From: an uncultured Micrococcaceae bacterium
Lineage (GTDB): Bacteria > Actinomycetota > Actinomycetes > Actinomycetales > Micrococcaceae
Direction: 5' to 3'
DNA: 64,000 nucleotides
Assembly (NCBI GenBank): GCA_947502645.1
Contig: CANNAD010000002.1
Location: forward strand, 372,001-436,000
In this document: positions 30,196 through 39,879 of the stretch, piece after piece
How the letters are laid out: each line of letters opens with the position of its first letter
How positions within the stretch are numbered: position 1 is the first letter of the stretch
Notes under the pieces: generated by a model
Databases searched by the model: none
The model's input: only the letters and a program-made list of their open reading frames with translations
Told to the model about the DNA's origin: nothing
Program-made: the position numbers and the translations under genes

Positions 30196-32208
30196 TTACT
30201 GCTCGCGGTTTCGGACGGCAGCCACAATTCTCTGGACTGCTTCCTCGACGGGAACCGTGTTGTCCTGGCTACCGTCACGGAAACGGAAGGAGACTGCGCC
30301 TGCTTCGGCGTCCTCTCCACCCGCGATGAGCACAAACGGAACCTTGTCTTTGCTCGCGGTCCGAATTTTCTTCGGAAAACGATCGCTGCTGATATCCACT
30401 TCGGCGCGTATGCCTTCTGCTTTCAGCTTTTCGACGACGTCGAACAGGTAATCGTTGAAGGCATCGGCTACGGGGATGGCTACGACCTGGACCGGAGCGA
30501 GCCAGGCAGGGAAGGCGCCAGCGTAGTGTTCGATCAGCACGCCCATAAAGCGTTCCACCGAACCGAACAGCGCGCGGTGAATCATGACAGGCCTTTGACG
30601 GGTTCCATCAGCGGCCTGGTATTCGAGCTCAAACCGTTCCGGCAGGTTGAAGTCCAGCTGGATGGTCGACATCTGCCAGGTACGCCCGATCGCGTCGCGC
30701 GCCTGAACCGAGATCTTCGGACCATAAAATGCTGCTCCGCCTGGATCCGGAACCAGCTCGAGTCCCGAGGCCTCCGCTACTTCAGCAAGCGTTCGGGTTG
30801 ATTCTTCCCACACATCATCTGAACCGACGTACTTTTCCGGGTCCTTGGTGGAGAGCTCGAGGTAGAAGTCGTCCAGCCCGTAATCTTTCAGCAGATTCAG
30901 GACAAAGTTCAGCGTGGTGGTCAGCTCGTCCTTCATCTGATCGCGGGTGCAGTAGATGTGGGCGTCGTCCTGGGTCATGCCCCGCACGCGCGTCAGGCCG
31001 TGCACGACGCCTGACTTCTCGTAGCGGTATACGGAGCCGAACTCGAACATCCGTAGCGGCAGCTCACGGTACGAGCGTCCCCGCGAGCGGAATATCAGGT
31101 TGTGCATCGGGCAGTTCATGGGCTTCAGGTAATAGTCCTGGCCGGGCTTGACCACGTCCCCTGTCACTGGATCACGGGTTTCATCCACGTGCATCGGAGG
31201 GAACATCCCGTCCCGGTACCAATCCAGATGGCCTGAAACCTCATACAGGTGGCCCTTGGTGATATGTGGGGTATAGACAAACTCGTACCCGGCTTCTTCG
31301 TGCCGCCTACGCGAGTAGTCCTCCATGGTCTTGCGGATCACTCCACCCTTGGGGTGAAACACCGGCAGGCCTGAACCAAGCTCATCCGGGAAGGAGAACA
31401 GGTCCATTTCCGCACCCAGTTTGCGATGATCGCGACGCTCGGCCTCGGCAAGGCGCTCCTGATACGCCTTCAACGCTTCCTTGGTAGGCCACGCCGTACC
31501 GTAAATGCGCTGGAGCTGCTTGTTCTTTTCGTTGCCCAGCCAGTACGCGGCGGCCGAGCGGGTCAAAGCGAAAGCGTTGGAGATGAGCTTGGTGTTCGGC
31601 AGGTGCGGCCCGCGGCAGAGATCACACCACACGGTCTCGCCGGATTTGCGGTCCACGTTGTCATAGATAGTGATTTCGCCGGCGCCGACCTCGATGTTCG
31701 CGCCCTCGCCCACTTCATCGGCGTCGTCGGACTTGCCCAGCAGTTCCAACTTGTATGGTTCGTCGGCCATCGCCTCGCGGGCTTCGGACTCACTGACAAC
31801 CCGCCGGGAAAATGTCTGGTTTTGATTGACGATTTTGAGCATCATCTTCTCGAGCTTTTTCAGGTCCTCGGGAGTGAATGGCTCTGCGACGTCAAAGTCG
31901 AAGTAGAAACCGTCAGTGATGTACGGGCCGATGCCCAGCTTGGCGTCCGGACGAAGCTGCTGGACGGCCTGGGCCATGACATGCGCCGTTGAGTGGCGTA
32001 GAACATTGAGCCCGTCCGCGGAGTCCATGGTGACTCCCTCAACGGTGTCCCCGTCGGCGAGCGGCTGGTTCAGGTCCTTCAGGGATCCATTAACGCGGGC
32101 TACAACGACGTCGCGTTGATCAGCGAAGATTTCCGCGCCGGTAGTCCCCGTGGTCACCTGGTTCTCTTCGCCATCGACGAGAAGGGTGATCTGGGAGGAT
32201 TCGGACAC
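30196..32208 (-). CDS. thrS: threonyl-tRNA synthetase
   Basis: A 670-residue class II enzyme. In order: an N-terminal TGS domain ([22 protein letters not shown]), an editing domain with [14 protein letters not shown] and the Cys/His site in [12 protein letters not shown], a catalytic core with [20 protein letters not shown] and [13 protein letters not shown], and a C-terminal anticodon-binding domain. The GTG at 32208 is chosen because AAGGAG lies six bases upstream. The frame is open to 32304 but that extension has no homology. About 130 bases of upstream sequence show no T-box or other leader that I recognise. Confidence 0.97.
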   Translation of the reverse strand: MSESSQITLLVDGEENQVTTGTTGAEIFADQRDVVVARVNGSLKDLNQPLADGDTVEGVTMDSADGLNVLRHSTAHVMAQAVQQLRPDAKLGIGPYITDGFYFDFDVAEPFTPEDLKKLEKMMLKIVNQNQTFSRRVVSESEAREAMADEPYKLELLGKSDDADEVGEGANIEVGAGEITIYDNVDRKSGETVWCDLCRGPHLPNTKLISNAFALTRSAAAYWLGNEKNKQLQRIYGTAWPTKEALKAYQERLAEAERRDHRKLGAEMDLFSFPDELGSGLPVFHPKGGVIRKTMEDYSRRRHEEAGYEFVYTPHITKGHLYEVSGHLDWYRDGMFPPMHVDETRDPVTGDVVKPGQDYYLKPMNCPMHNLIFRSRGRSYRELPLRMFEFGSVYRYEKSGVVHGLTRVRGMTQDDAHIYCTRDQMKDELTTTLNFVLNLLKDYGLDDFYLELSTKDPEKYVGSDDVWEESTRTLAEVAEASGLELVPDPGGAAFYGPKISVQARDAIGRTWQMSTIQLDFNLPERFELEYQAADGTRQRPVMIHRALFGSVERFMGVLIEHYAGAFPAWLAPVQVVAIPVADAFNDYLFDVVEKLKAEGIRAEVDISSDRFPKKIRTASKDKVPFVLIAGGEDAEAGAVSFRFRDGSQDNTVPVEEAVQRIVAAVRNREQ

Positions 32209-32337
32209 GGTGGTCTCCTTGCTGGGTTGTTGACGACGCGGCGCCCTACCTTGGCGCAACGGGGTCTTTTGATGGTATCCGCTGGCATCGGAGGCCACCA
32301 ACATGCCATGCCCGCTGAGGGAAGTTGTTTCGGGTTT

Positions 32338-35300
32338 TCAGGTACCTGTCGTGAGTGCAGGGGCCGCGGGTAACGGAAGTGAAGCCCTGTCCGAGAGATC
32401 CCAGGCATCGATTGCCTGCAGCGAGATTCCGCGTGCACCGGTTCGTCTCGTGAGGCCCTTGATGAGCAGCAGCTCGGTGCCGAACAGCTTTGAACCGGCG
32501 CGGTCCTGTGCCTGATGAAAGAAAGTGCAGTCAACACAGCCGGTTCCGTCATCGATGCTGATAAAGACCACCCGACGACCGCCACGCATAGGGGGTGTCT
32601 GGGTTGCCACCCGGATTCCGGCGACCAGAACCTCTGTTCCGTTATGCAGCTGCAGCAGTTTGTCCGCTGGCGTAACTCCCAGCTCCTGCAATAACGGTCC
32701 GTAACTGTCCATGAGGTGCGCTGTTGTATCCATGGCCATGAGTTCGAGCTCGGTGCGCACCTTCTCAAAGACATCCGGCTCGGGTCTCTCCGCTTTGAGA
32801 CCGCGCAGCTCCAGATCTCCCAGGGGAAGCGAAAGCTGCCCCGGAATGATGTCGTGGCGCCGGTTCGGGTTTCTGAGAGCTACCGAATTCAGATGATGGA
32901 TCAGGTCCGAACGGCTCCCCCGGGCACCGGAGGCACGATTCAACGAATCGAAGGCGCCCAGCTGCGCCAGCCGTTTCATGGTGGATCTGCTCACTTTGGC
33001 CCGGTCGCGGACATCGGCTAGCGAGTTGTAGGGCTGTCCCGCAACAATGCGTTTGAGTTCGGCAGAAGAAAGCCCAAAAATACCTGCAAAGCTGAGGCGA
33101 ATCCCCAACTTCCCATCCTGCGTTTCGGATAGCCGTTCCACTTTGTATTCTGCTGCGCTGAGATTGATGTCCAACGGCAGGATGGGAATTCCCATACGTC
33201 TGGCTTCCGCAACCAGCAGCCTGCGTGGGTACATTCCGGGATCGTGCTCCCAGAGCCCGGCCAGGAACGCTTCCGGATGATGGGCTTTCAGCCAGGCAGA
33301 CTGGTAGGTGGGAACAGCAAAAGCGGCGCCGTGTGCCTTGCAGAAACCAAAGCTGCCGAAGGCTTTCATGGTTCCCCAGACCTGATCTATCACTTCCTGG
33401 CCGTACCCGCGGTTGTTCGCATGGGTACGGAAATAGGTTTCCACCGTCGCTTCCGTCTTCTCATCCCCCAGCATGCGCCGGAACACATCAGCCTTGGCCA
33501 GGCCACAGCCGGTCATGATGTCAAAAGTACGCAGGATCTGTTCATGGAACACCGTGACGCCGTGCGTTTCCTTCAGGACCGGCTCCAGATCCTTGTGCGG
33601 ATACTTTTCTGGCGCCCAGCCATGGCGATGCTCCAGGAATGGCCGCACCATGTCCGACTTCATGGGGCCGGGACGGAAAAGAGAAATATCGATGATGAGA
33701 TCGTTGAATTCCCGGGGTGCCATCTTTCCCACCAATTCGCGTTGCCCGGGCGATTCAATCTGGAAACAACCAAGAGTATGGGCGCTGCGGATCAACTCAA
33801 ACGTGGCTGGGTCATCCAGGGGAATGCTATCCAGCTCAATTCGGCCGTCGTCGGCAATGTAGTCCGGTCCCTGACCGACGTCGTCCACCGGGTGCTGGCC
33901 AGCTTTGACAACTTCATCTCTGGAGGGATGTATCCGAATGACCTCCCGGACGGCGTACGCCATGGCGCTCTGCATCCGCACCCCCAGCACGTCGAGTTTG
34001 AGCATACCCATGGGATCCATGTCGTGTTTGTCGAACTGGGACATCGGCAGTCCCAGCCCGCTCGGCTGCACCGGTGTACGGTCCAGCAGATTTTTGGATC
34101 CCAGGATGACGCCGCAGGGATGCATGGAGATGTGCCGCGGAAGGCGGTCCAGCCGCTCGGTGAGGTCCACCAGCAGATCGAGTTGCCTGTTCTGCGCTAC
34201 CTGCGCGGAGAATTCCCTCAGTTCCGGTTTCTCCACCATGGCCTCCCGGAACTTGCGGGCTGAGAACCTCCACAGCTGTTGGGCTATCAGGCCGATCTCT
34301 TCCTGATCCATGCCAAGGGCCTGCCCGGCATCCCGGACAGCACCACGGGCCCGGTACCCGTTCTGCATGCTCATCAACGTGACCCGTTCAGCACCAAAAC
34401 GCTGGAATATCTGCTGATAGACGTTATGCCGCTCCGCGCTCTCGACGTCGATATCGATATCCGGCAGCGTGGATCTGTCACGGGAGAGGAAACGTTCGAA
34501 CACCAGATCATGCGCCAGCGGATTGACCTGACTGATATTGAGCAGGTAGTTCACCAGACTGGAAGCTCCGGAACCCCTGGCAGCCGCCCTCACCCCCATA
34601 TTCCTGATCATGGTCGAGACCTCCGCCACCGTGAGGAAGTAGGAGGAAAAGCCCAGCCGGTCGATGATCCCCAACTCGTGTTCCAACCGGGTACGCAGCC
34701 CGTGCTCCTCTGAAATGCCGACACCGGGGAAACGGGCTGTCAGGCCAGCGTCGCATCGTTGACGCAGCTCCAACAGAGGATCCTGATCAATTCCGATCAC
34801 AGAGGCTTCGGGGACCACGGGTTGTTTCCAGCCCATATCCTGTACGGGATCTATCCGGCACCGGTCTGCCAACTCCGCGGTGGAAGCAAGCAGGCGGACC
34901 GCCCCAGCAGTTCCGCACCCGGCTTCCCGCGCCAGCTCTCCTGCGAGCGCTTCCATGTCTTTGCAGCTTTTGAGCCATCCTTGTCCGTTGGGTTGTAGCT
35001 CGGGTAGGCCGGAGAGTGATGTGAGTGTCCGGGCTGAGTCGAGGACGTCTGCGGTTGCTGCGCCGTCGACTTCGTTGTACCTGACGGCGTTGGTGAGGAT
35101 GGTGGGTGTTCCGGATTCTTCGGCGATACGGAACAAGCGTACGGCGTGGGCGTTGCTGAGGTGTTCTCCGGGTGGGCTGAGGTGGCTGACGAGTTCGATG
35201 GTGAGGGATCCTGCGGGCAGGGTGTGGCGCCATTTGTTCAGGAGTGAGCGTGCCTGCCGGTAATTCCTTTGGCGTAGTTGCAGTCCGACGTCGGAGTAGG

Positions 35301-35733
35301 GGCCGATCAGGGCGGTGAGGATTGGGGTTCCGTGGCCTGCTGCCCGGTGGGCGAGTTGTTCGAGGGTGATTCCTACGGGTTTGTTGGTGCCATGTTTTGA
35401 GGTGGTGTTGGTGTGGGCGTCTGAGATGAGTCGGCAGAGGGCTTTGTAGCCTTCGCCTGCGATGTTTCCGTGGGCGAGGATGACGATGCGTCCGGTGGTT
35501 TTCCAGCTGGTTTCGTGGGGTTCTATGGTGGCGAGGTTGACTCCGATGATGGGGTCAAGGTGGTGCTCGAGGCAGGCTTTGAGGTGTTTTACGGTTCCGT
35601 AGAGGCCGTCGCGGTCTGTGCAGGCGAGGGCGTTTGCGCCGTCTGCGGCTGCTGCGGCGGCGAGGGTGTCTGGCCAGGAGACTCCGTAGTGGGCGCTGAA
35701 GGCGGTGGAGACGTTGAGGTGGGTGAAGCTCAT
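32338..35733 (-). CDS. dnaE2: error-prone DNA polymerase DnaE2 (ImuC)
   Basis: A 1131-residue C-family polymerase for damage-induced mutagenic synthesis. In order: a PHP domain (THLNVSTAFSAHYG, CTDRDGLYGTVKHLK), the polymerase core with catalytic acidic residues in LPDIDIDVESAERHNV, the fingers region (FRRMLGDEKTEATVE, FGSFGFCKAHGAAFAVPTY), a helix-hairpin-helix, and a C-terminal OB fold (VLVAGIRVATQTPPM, VFISIDDGTGCVDCTFF). The PHP domain has lost likely metal ligands (H-L-N instead of H-x-H; TDRDG instead of TDHDG). Base usage changes sharply near residue 249. It lies 7 bases after the DUF6504 gene and is probably driven by the SOS box at 36129. Confidence 0.95.
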   Translation of the reverse strand: MSFTHLNVSTAFSAHYGVSWPDTLAAAAAADGANALACTDRDGLYGTVKHLKACLEHHLDPIIGVNLATIEPHETSWKTTGRIVILAHGNIAGEGYKALCRLISDAHTNTTSKHGTNKPVGITLEQLAHRAAGHGTPILTALIGPYSDVGLQLRQRNYRQARSLLNKWRHTLPAGSLTIELVSHLSPPGEHLSNAHAVRLFRIAEESGTPTILTNAVRYNEVDGAATADVLDSARTLTSLSGLPELQPNGQGWLKSCKDMEALAGELAREAGCGTAGAVRLLASTAELADRCRIDPVQDMGWKQPVVPEASVIGIDQDPLLELRQRCDAGLTARFPGVGISEEHGLRTRLEHELGIIDRLGFSSYFLTVAEVSTMIRNMGVRAAARGSGASSLVNYLLNISQVNPLAHDLVFERFLSRDRSTLPDIDIDVESAERHNVYQQIFQRFGAERVTLMSMQNGYRARGAVRDAGQALGMDQEEIGLIAQQLWRFSARKFREAMVEKPELREFSAQVAQNRQLDLLVDLTERLDRLPRHISMHPCGVILGSKNLLDRTPVQPSGLGLPMSQFDKHDMDPMGMLKLDVLGVRMQSAMAYAVREVIRIHPSRDEVVKAGQHPVDDVGQGPDYIADDGRIELDSIPLDDPATFELIRSAHTLGCFQIESPGQRELVGKMAPREFNDLIIDISLFRPGPMKSDMVRPFLEHRHGWAPEKYPHKDLEPVLKETHGVTVFHEQILRTFDIMTGCGLAKADVFRRMLGDEKTEATVETYFRTHANNRGYGQEVIDQVWGTMKAFGSFGFCKAHGAAFAVPTYQSAWLKAHHPEAFLAGLWEHDPGMYPRRLLVAEARRMGIPILPLDINLSAAEYKVERLSETQDGKLGIRLSFAGIFGLSSAELKRIVAGQPYNSLADVRDRAKVSRSTMKRLAQLGAFDSLNRASGARGSRSDLIHHLNSVALRNPNRRHDIIPGQLSLPLGDLELRGLKAERPEPDVFEKVRTELELMAMDTTAHLMDSYGPLLQELGVTPADKLLQLHNGTEVLVAGIRVATQTPPMRGGRRVVFISIDDGTGCVDCTFFHQAQDRAGSKLFGTELLLIKGLTRRTGARGISLQAIDAWDLSDRASLPLPAAPALTTGT

Positions 35734-35740
35734 GGTGTGC

Positions 35741-36055
35741 TCAGGCGCTGAGGTCCTGGATGGCGTCGTGGATTCGGATGATCCGCCAGTTTTGGGTGCC
35801 GGTTTGTTTGGAGAGGTCCAGGGTGAGGATCTGGGAGGTTTCGTTGATGCGGGCTTGTATTCTCCAGATTTCGTGGTCTACGAGGCCTGCGCCCCGGCCC
35901 ATTTCTGCGCGTGCTTCTTCTGCCCACCAGTTGCGTCGTTCGTACCAGCGCAGTGGTTCGGCGGCCATCTGGTAGTTGTGGCCGCGCCATAGTAGCCGCA
36001 GGGGCACACCGGAGGGTGTGCATGCTACTTCGACTGATTCGCTGAATAGCCCCAT
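35741..36055 (-). CDS. DUF6504-like protein of the mutasome cassette
   Basis: A 104-residue protein, MGLFSESVEVACTPSGVPLRLLWRGHNYQM at the start, rich in Trp (WRGHNY, WYERRNWWAEEARAE) and with two beta-rich halves. This pattern matches the small DUF6504 proteins found between imuB and dnaE2 in actinobacteria. The ATG at 36055 is preceded by GGAGGT seven bases upstream; a GTG at 36064 would overlap that site. Function is unknown; a role as an accessory of translesion synthesis is inferred from context. Confidence 0.75.
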   Translation of the reverse strand: MGLFSESVEVACTPSGVPLRLLWRGHNYQMAAEPLRWYERRNWWAEEARAEMGRGAGLVDHEIWRIQARINETSQILTLDLSKQTGTQNWRIIRIHDAIQDLSA

Positions 36056-36128
36056 TTCAGCCACCTCCGACTTTTATCTGAACCTCGAGGTCTGTGCCTA
36101 GGGGTTTCTGGTTGAGGTTCTATTGTAT

Positions 36129-36144
36129 TCGAATATATGTTCGA
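36129..36144. promoter_or_regulatory. LexA (SOS) box upstream of DUF6504-dnaE2
   Basis: TCGAATATATGTTCGA fits the actinobacterial SOS box, with half-sites TCGAA and TTCGA. It sits 74 bases upstream of the DUF6504 ATG and downstream of the SRAP gene, so it most likely controls DUF6504-dnaE2. LexA repression of dnaE2 is established in mycobacteria. Confidence 0.85.
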
Positions 36145-36191
36145 TACAAGACGGGTTTGCTACCAGGGGTTCAGACGAGCGGAGTGGCGCT

Positions 36192-36926
36192 TCAGGTTAC
36201 CGGGGTGATGAGGTTCGGTGAATCGTTGCGGACGTTTCCGACGTCGGGCCCCACCTCATCCAGTTGCCATGCTGCCGCTGCTTCGGAGGCTTGGTCGCAC
36301 ATCTGGTCCAGCAGTTGTGGTTCTGCGGGGCCGGGGCGGAGCCATGCGTTCATGGCGGAGGCTGTCAGGGGTAGTGGGAGGCGGTCGTGGAGCAGCGAGA
36401 GTTCGCCGAGTACGCCCGGTGCCTCCGGTTCTGGTGAGGGCACTGTGAGAATGGAGACGGACAGCAGCCAGCGGTCCGGGGCGTCGTCGGCCTTGGTGGG
36501 GTCTTTCCACCAGCTATAGAGGCCGGCGAAGAAGGTTAGGCCGCCGTCGGTTCGATGGACGAGGAATGGGGTCTTGGTCCCGTCCGGCGCTTTCCGCCAT
36601 TCGTAGTATCCGTCTGCTGGCACGGCGCAGCGTCGGGATTTGACGGAGGCTTTGAATGTGGGTTTCTGGGCTGCGGTCTCGCTGCGGGCGTTGAAGGCGC
36701 GAACGCCGACGGACGCGTCTTTTGCCCAGCCAGGGACGAGCCCCCACTTGGCCACATGCACCTGACGTACCACAGAACCTTCGATCAGCCGCTCCAGAAC
36801 TATCGGCACGTCCGACGTCGGTGCAACGTTCCATGACTGCCTCAACTGGAGGGCGTCGTCGGCTTCGGCTTCAGCCTCTGCGATCAGGTCTCCGGCTGCC
36901 CGCGCCATTACGTATCGTCCACACAT
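36192..36926 (-). CDS. SRAP (SOS response-associated peptidase, YedK/HMCES family)
   Basis: A 244-residue protein. After Met removal it begins with the catalytic Cys2 (MCGRYVMARAAGDL), which forms a thiazolidine crosslink with abasic sites in single-stranded DNA. Other family marks are ARSETAAQKPTF, RRCAVPADGYYEWRK and the late His region LSLLHDRLPLPL. It lies directly upstream of the SOS box and dnaE2, a sensible association for tolerating abasic DNA. The stop at 36192 is before the box, so it may have separate transcription, possibly with the alpha/beta hydrolase upstream (36-base gap). Confidence 0.93.
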   Translation of the reverse strand: MCGRYVMARAAGDLIAEAEAEADDALQLRQSWNVAPTSDVPIVLERLIEGSVVRQVHVAKWGLVPGWAKDASVGVRAFNARSETAAQKPTFKASVKSRRCAVPADGYYEWRKAPDGTKTPFLVHRTDGGLTFFAGLYSWWKDPTKADDAPDRWLLSVSILTVPSPEPEAPGVLGELSLLHDRLPLPLTASAMNAWLRPGPAEPQLLDQMCDQASEAAAAWQLDEVGPDVGNVRNDSPNLITPVT

Positions 36927-36962
36927 GCTGCCAAGTCAACCATCCCGCCCCCGTGAGGTCAC

Positions 36963-37862
36963 CTATGTGAAGGATTGCCGGAAGCGCTCCACTATCGTTG
37001 TTCGCGCGGCCTTGCCTTCCGGCGTCGGTGTCAGTGGGTAGACGTGTACCAACCCGTCCCCTTCATGGAATTTGACGTCGACGCCAGCCTTGACCGCCTT
37101 TTCGACGAGGAGGCAGGTGTCCGGGTGGACCATGTCACGCGTACCGCAGAAAATGGTCAGGGGGCCGAGCCCTGCCAGATCGGCATTCAGCGGGCTCACC
37201 AGAGGGTCTTCAACGGAACGATCCCCACGCCACTTCTCGATGAACACCCTCGTTCCGTCCCGCCCCAGCCATGGGTCGGTGGGGAGGACGACGTCGATCT
37301 GCGGGTTCTTGAGCGAGAGGTCCAGCGCCGGTGCGATGAGGACGGTTTGAGGCAGTACCAGCTGGTGCTCGTCGAGCAGCACGACGGCGGCCGATAGTGC
37401 GATCTCGCCGCCTGCGGAATCTCCTCCGACGGCGGTTGCACCGTACTTTGCGGTACTCTCCAGGACGAGTTCGGCGACTTTTCGGATGACGTCTTCCGCG
37501 GTGGCGAAGGGCACCAGCGGGTAGATGGGAACGGTCACGGCCGCTTTGGCTTCTGCGGCGATCTGCGCGGCGAGTTGCCAGTGCTGCAAGGCAATCTCGT
37601 TGACCCACCCGCCACCGTGGACGTAAACAACTCCCCCAGCGACGTCGTCGGACGTCGGCGTCAACGTGTAGACGGGCCATCCGTTGCTGTGGTCCACCGA
37701 AATGGAGACATCGCGGCGCAGTAGTGGCGGCGGGCCGTAGGGGCGTGGGCGGATGCTGCGTTTGGCCATATGCTCTCTGGCCTGACGAGCGTCAACGAAC
37801 GGAGCATTCGCGCGGGTGAGTGTGAGCATCACGGGCATGAGTTGGCTGACAAAACTGGGCAA
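36963..37862 (-). CDS. alpha/beta hydrolase (hormone-sensitive lipase-like esterase)
   Basis: A 299-residue hydrolase. The oxyanion-hole motif is VYVHGGGWVNE near residue 78, and the nucleophile elbow is GGDSAGGEIAL near 145 (GDSAG). The Asp/His part of the triad is plausible at GTRDMVHPDT and EGDGLVHVYPL. This is the HSL/esterase family that cleaves short acyl esters; the substrate is unknown. No signal peptide is clear. Confidence 0.88.
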   Translation of the reverse strand: MPSFVSQLMPVMLTLTRANAPFVDARQAREHMAKRSIRPRPYGPPPLLRRDVSISVDHSNGWPVYTLTPTSDDVAGGVVYVHGGGWVNEIALQHWQLAAQIAAEAKAAVTVPIYPLVPFATAEDVIRKVAELVLESTAKYGATAVGGDSAGGEIALSAAVVLLDEHQLVLPQTVLIAPALDLSLKNPQIDVVLPTDPWLGRDGTRVFIEKWRGDRSVEDPLVSPLNADLAGLGPLTIFCGTRDMVHPDTCLLVEKAVKAGVDVKFHEGDGLVHVYPLTPTPEGKAARTTIVERFRQSFT

Positions 37863-37961
37863 TGTGACTCCTTGCTGGGCACCCCTTCGCGGAGGGCACC
37901 CGTCTCAGAGCCTAGTGGTAGCGTGACATTCCTGGGCAGAAAAGCGAGAGTTGGTATCAGG

Positions 37962-38684
37962 GTGATTATTCAGGATAGTTTGCCGGACTTCGTCAAGGCT
38001 GGAAATCAGGGCGGCAATCCCGAATTGTATGAGATTGAGAACAACGCGCTGGACCGGGAAAATGTGGTGTGGCGAATGTTGCAGGAGCTGGCACCATGGG
38101 ACGGCAAGCGGATCCTGGATCTGGGTTGCGGAACCGGTTTCTGGCTGCCGCGGTATGCCGAAACCGCGAAGGACGTTATCGGCGTAGAACCTGATACTGA
38201 GCTCCTCCCCACGGCGCAAGCCAGAACGGAAAACGCGCGCGTCCTGCACGGATCTGCGGAACACATTCCACTTCCCGACGCCAGCGTTGACGTTATTCAC
38301 GCCCGGTTTGCCTACTTCTTTCCAACCACGAACAATGACTGCGCGCCGGGCCTTGCCGACGCGCTCCGTGTGCTCCGCCCGGGCGGCTCCCTGGTGGTGA
38401 TCGACAACGATCACCACCAGGGAGAGTTCGCTGAGCTTCTTGCACTCAGCCCATGGGCAGCGAAGTCACAGGGCATTGACGAATTCATCCGCGAGTGGTG
38501 GGCCAAACGCGGCGCTACCCGCACGGAAGTCATGAGCAGCTGGACCTTCGACACCCACGACAACCTCGCCGCAGTGCTCAGGATGGAGTTCCCCGCTGAG
38601 GTGGTGGACCCCTGGCTTAGTGCCCACCCCGGGGGTACGAGCCTCAGCTACGGATATCTGCTGTATCAGGTCACGAAGCAGTAG
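37962..38684 (+). CDS. class I SAM-dependent methyltransferase
   Basis: A 240-residue Rossmann-fold methyltransferase. Motif I is ILDLGCGTGFWLPRYA, followed by VIGVEPDTELL, ARVLHGSAEHIPLPDASVDVIHARFAYFF and the post-motif ALRVLRPGGSLVVIDND. The frame is open back to 37770, which would overlap the hydrolase on the other strand. I chose the GTG at 37962 (VIIQDSLPDFV), with a GCGAGAG stretch upstream; the GTG at 37923 is an alternative. Substrate is unknown. Confidence 0.85.
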   Translation: MIIQDSLPDFVKAGNQGGNPELYEIENNALDRENVVWRMLQELAPWDGKRILDLGCGTGFWLPRYAETAKDVIGVEPDTELLPTAQARTENARVLHGSAEHIPLPDASVDVIHARFAYFFPTTNNDCAPGLADALRVLRPGGSLVVIDNDHHQGEFAELLALSPWAAKSQGIDEFIREWWAKRGATRTEVMSSWTFDTHDNLAAVLRMEFPAEVVDPWLSAHPGGTSLSYGYLLYQVTKQ

Positions 38685-38687
38685 TTA

Positions 38688-39782
38688 TCACATCGCTGCC
38701 GGCGTAGCCTCGACGGCGGCTGGAAGAATCACGCGGTCAATGATCCGCACCGGAGCCCACGCACCGTCTTCAGAATTGCTGACGACGGCGACTGTCACGT
38801 TCAACTCGGGATAGTGCCGTAGCATCGCGCTGGCGCCTGCGTTGATTCCATCTTTGTAGAACGAACGGATTGATCCATCGGCTCGGAGCTCGAATTCCAG
38901 ACCGAATCCGTAGTGCAGACTCCCGTCGTCGTCGTCACTGTGGTGAACCTGGGGTGTCAGAAACGCTGTGGTGAGTTCAGGTGAGAGGAGTTCGCCGTTG
39001 CGCAGTGCGTCCAGGAACCGGGTGAGGTCCGCGGCCGTGACATGCGCTCCCCCGTCGGGTGAGCCTATTGGCGGATAGCTATAGATGTTTTGCCGCCACC
39101 CGGCCACCGCGCCGTCGTCGTCCCGTGCGGGGTCCCAGCCCTCAGCGACGTCCGGCTCGGCGTCGGCCATGTGGAAGAACCCGGCGGTAGCCATCCCTGC
39201 CTTGGCGAAAATGCGCTCGCAGATGAAGTCCCGGTACGAAGTTTCCGCCACTGCCTCGAGCGTCAGTCCCGCAAGCACGTACCCGCAGTTGCAGTAGCGG
39301 CACCCCTCTCCCGGGGCGAAGTTGGGTGACTTGTGCGCAAACTGCGGCAGGAAGTCGCCTGTCTGTTCGATCGAATAGTTCGGCTTGTCGACCCATAACG
39401 CCTCGTAGGACTCACCGGCTTCCTCATCGGCGTCGTCGGCAATTCCCGAGGTGTGGGTCAGCAGCTGACGAATGGTGATTTCCGGATTCAGTACGGTGTC
39501 CGTCAGGTCAAGAAGGGAGCCGATGTTCTGGTCAAGTTCCAGTTTGCCTGCATCCACCAGTTGCAGAATTGCCACTGACGTGAAGAGTTTGGTGACTGAG
39601 GCGACGTCGAATCGGGTGGATAGTTGGACCGGAACGTTCCAGCGCCGTGACGCCAGCCCGTAGGCGTTTTCGAAGAGGGCGTTGCCGTCGCGACTGACGC
39701 GTACGACGCCGGAGAAGTTCTCCTGTGCGGCAACTTCGGCCATATTTTGAGCGATTTGAGTTGGATCGAAATGTGAGGTCAT
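38688..39782 (-). CDS. serine hydrolase of the class C beta-lactamase family
   Basis: A 364-residue penicillin-binding-like hydrolase. The SxxK motif is in VASVTKLFTS near residue 60, the Tyr-x-Asn motif in CRYCNCGYVLAGL, and the third motif as HYGFGLEF. No signal peptide is visible, so it is likely cytoplasmic, acting as an esterase, peptidase or transglycosylation enzyme. It converges with the methyltransferase (3-base gap). Confidence 0.9.
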   Translation of the reverse strand: MTSHFDPTQIAQNMAEVAAQENFSGVVRVSRDGNALFENAYGLASRRWNVPVQLSTRFDVASVTKLFTSVAILQLVDAGKLELDQNIGSLLDLTDTVLNPEITIRQLLTHTSGIADDADEEAGESYEALWVDKPNYSIEQTGDFLPQFAHKSPNFAPGEGCRYCNCGYVLAGLTLEAVAETSYRDFICERIFAKAGMATAGFFHMADAEPDVAEGWDPARDDDGAVAGWRQNIYSYPPIGSPDGGAHVTAADLTRFLDALRNGELLSPELTTAFLTPQVHHSDDDDGSLHYGFGLEFELRADGSIRSFYKDGINAGASAMLRHYPELNVTVAVVSNSEDGAWAPVRIIDRVILPAAVEATPAAM

Positions 39783-39879
39783 ATCGGCAGCCTAGACTGA
39801 ATGATTGGGATATGCCAATGACTTTGGATAAGGTGATGGTTCACGACAAAGCAGGCACACGACGAGAGGGAACATCACC

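Noticed and set aside
33244-34263. 339-codon plus-strand reading frame within dnaE2
   Set aside because: It is antisense to the catalytic part of dnaE2, which fully explains this sequence.
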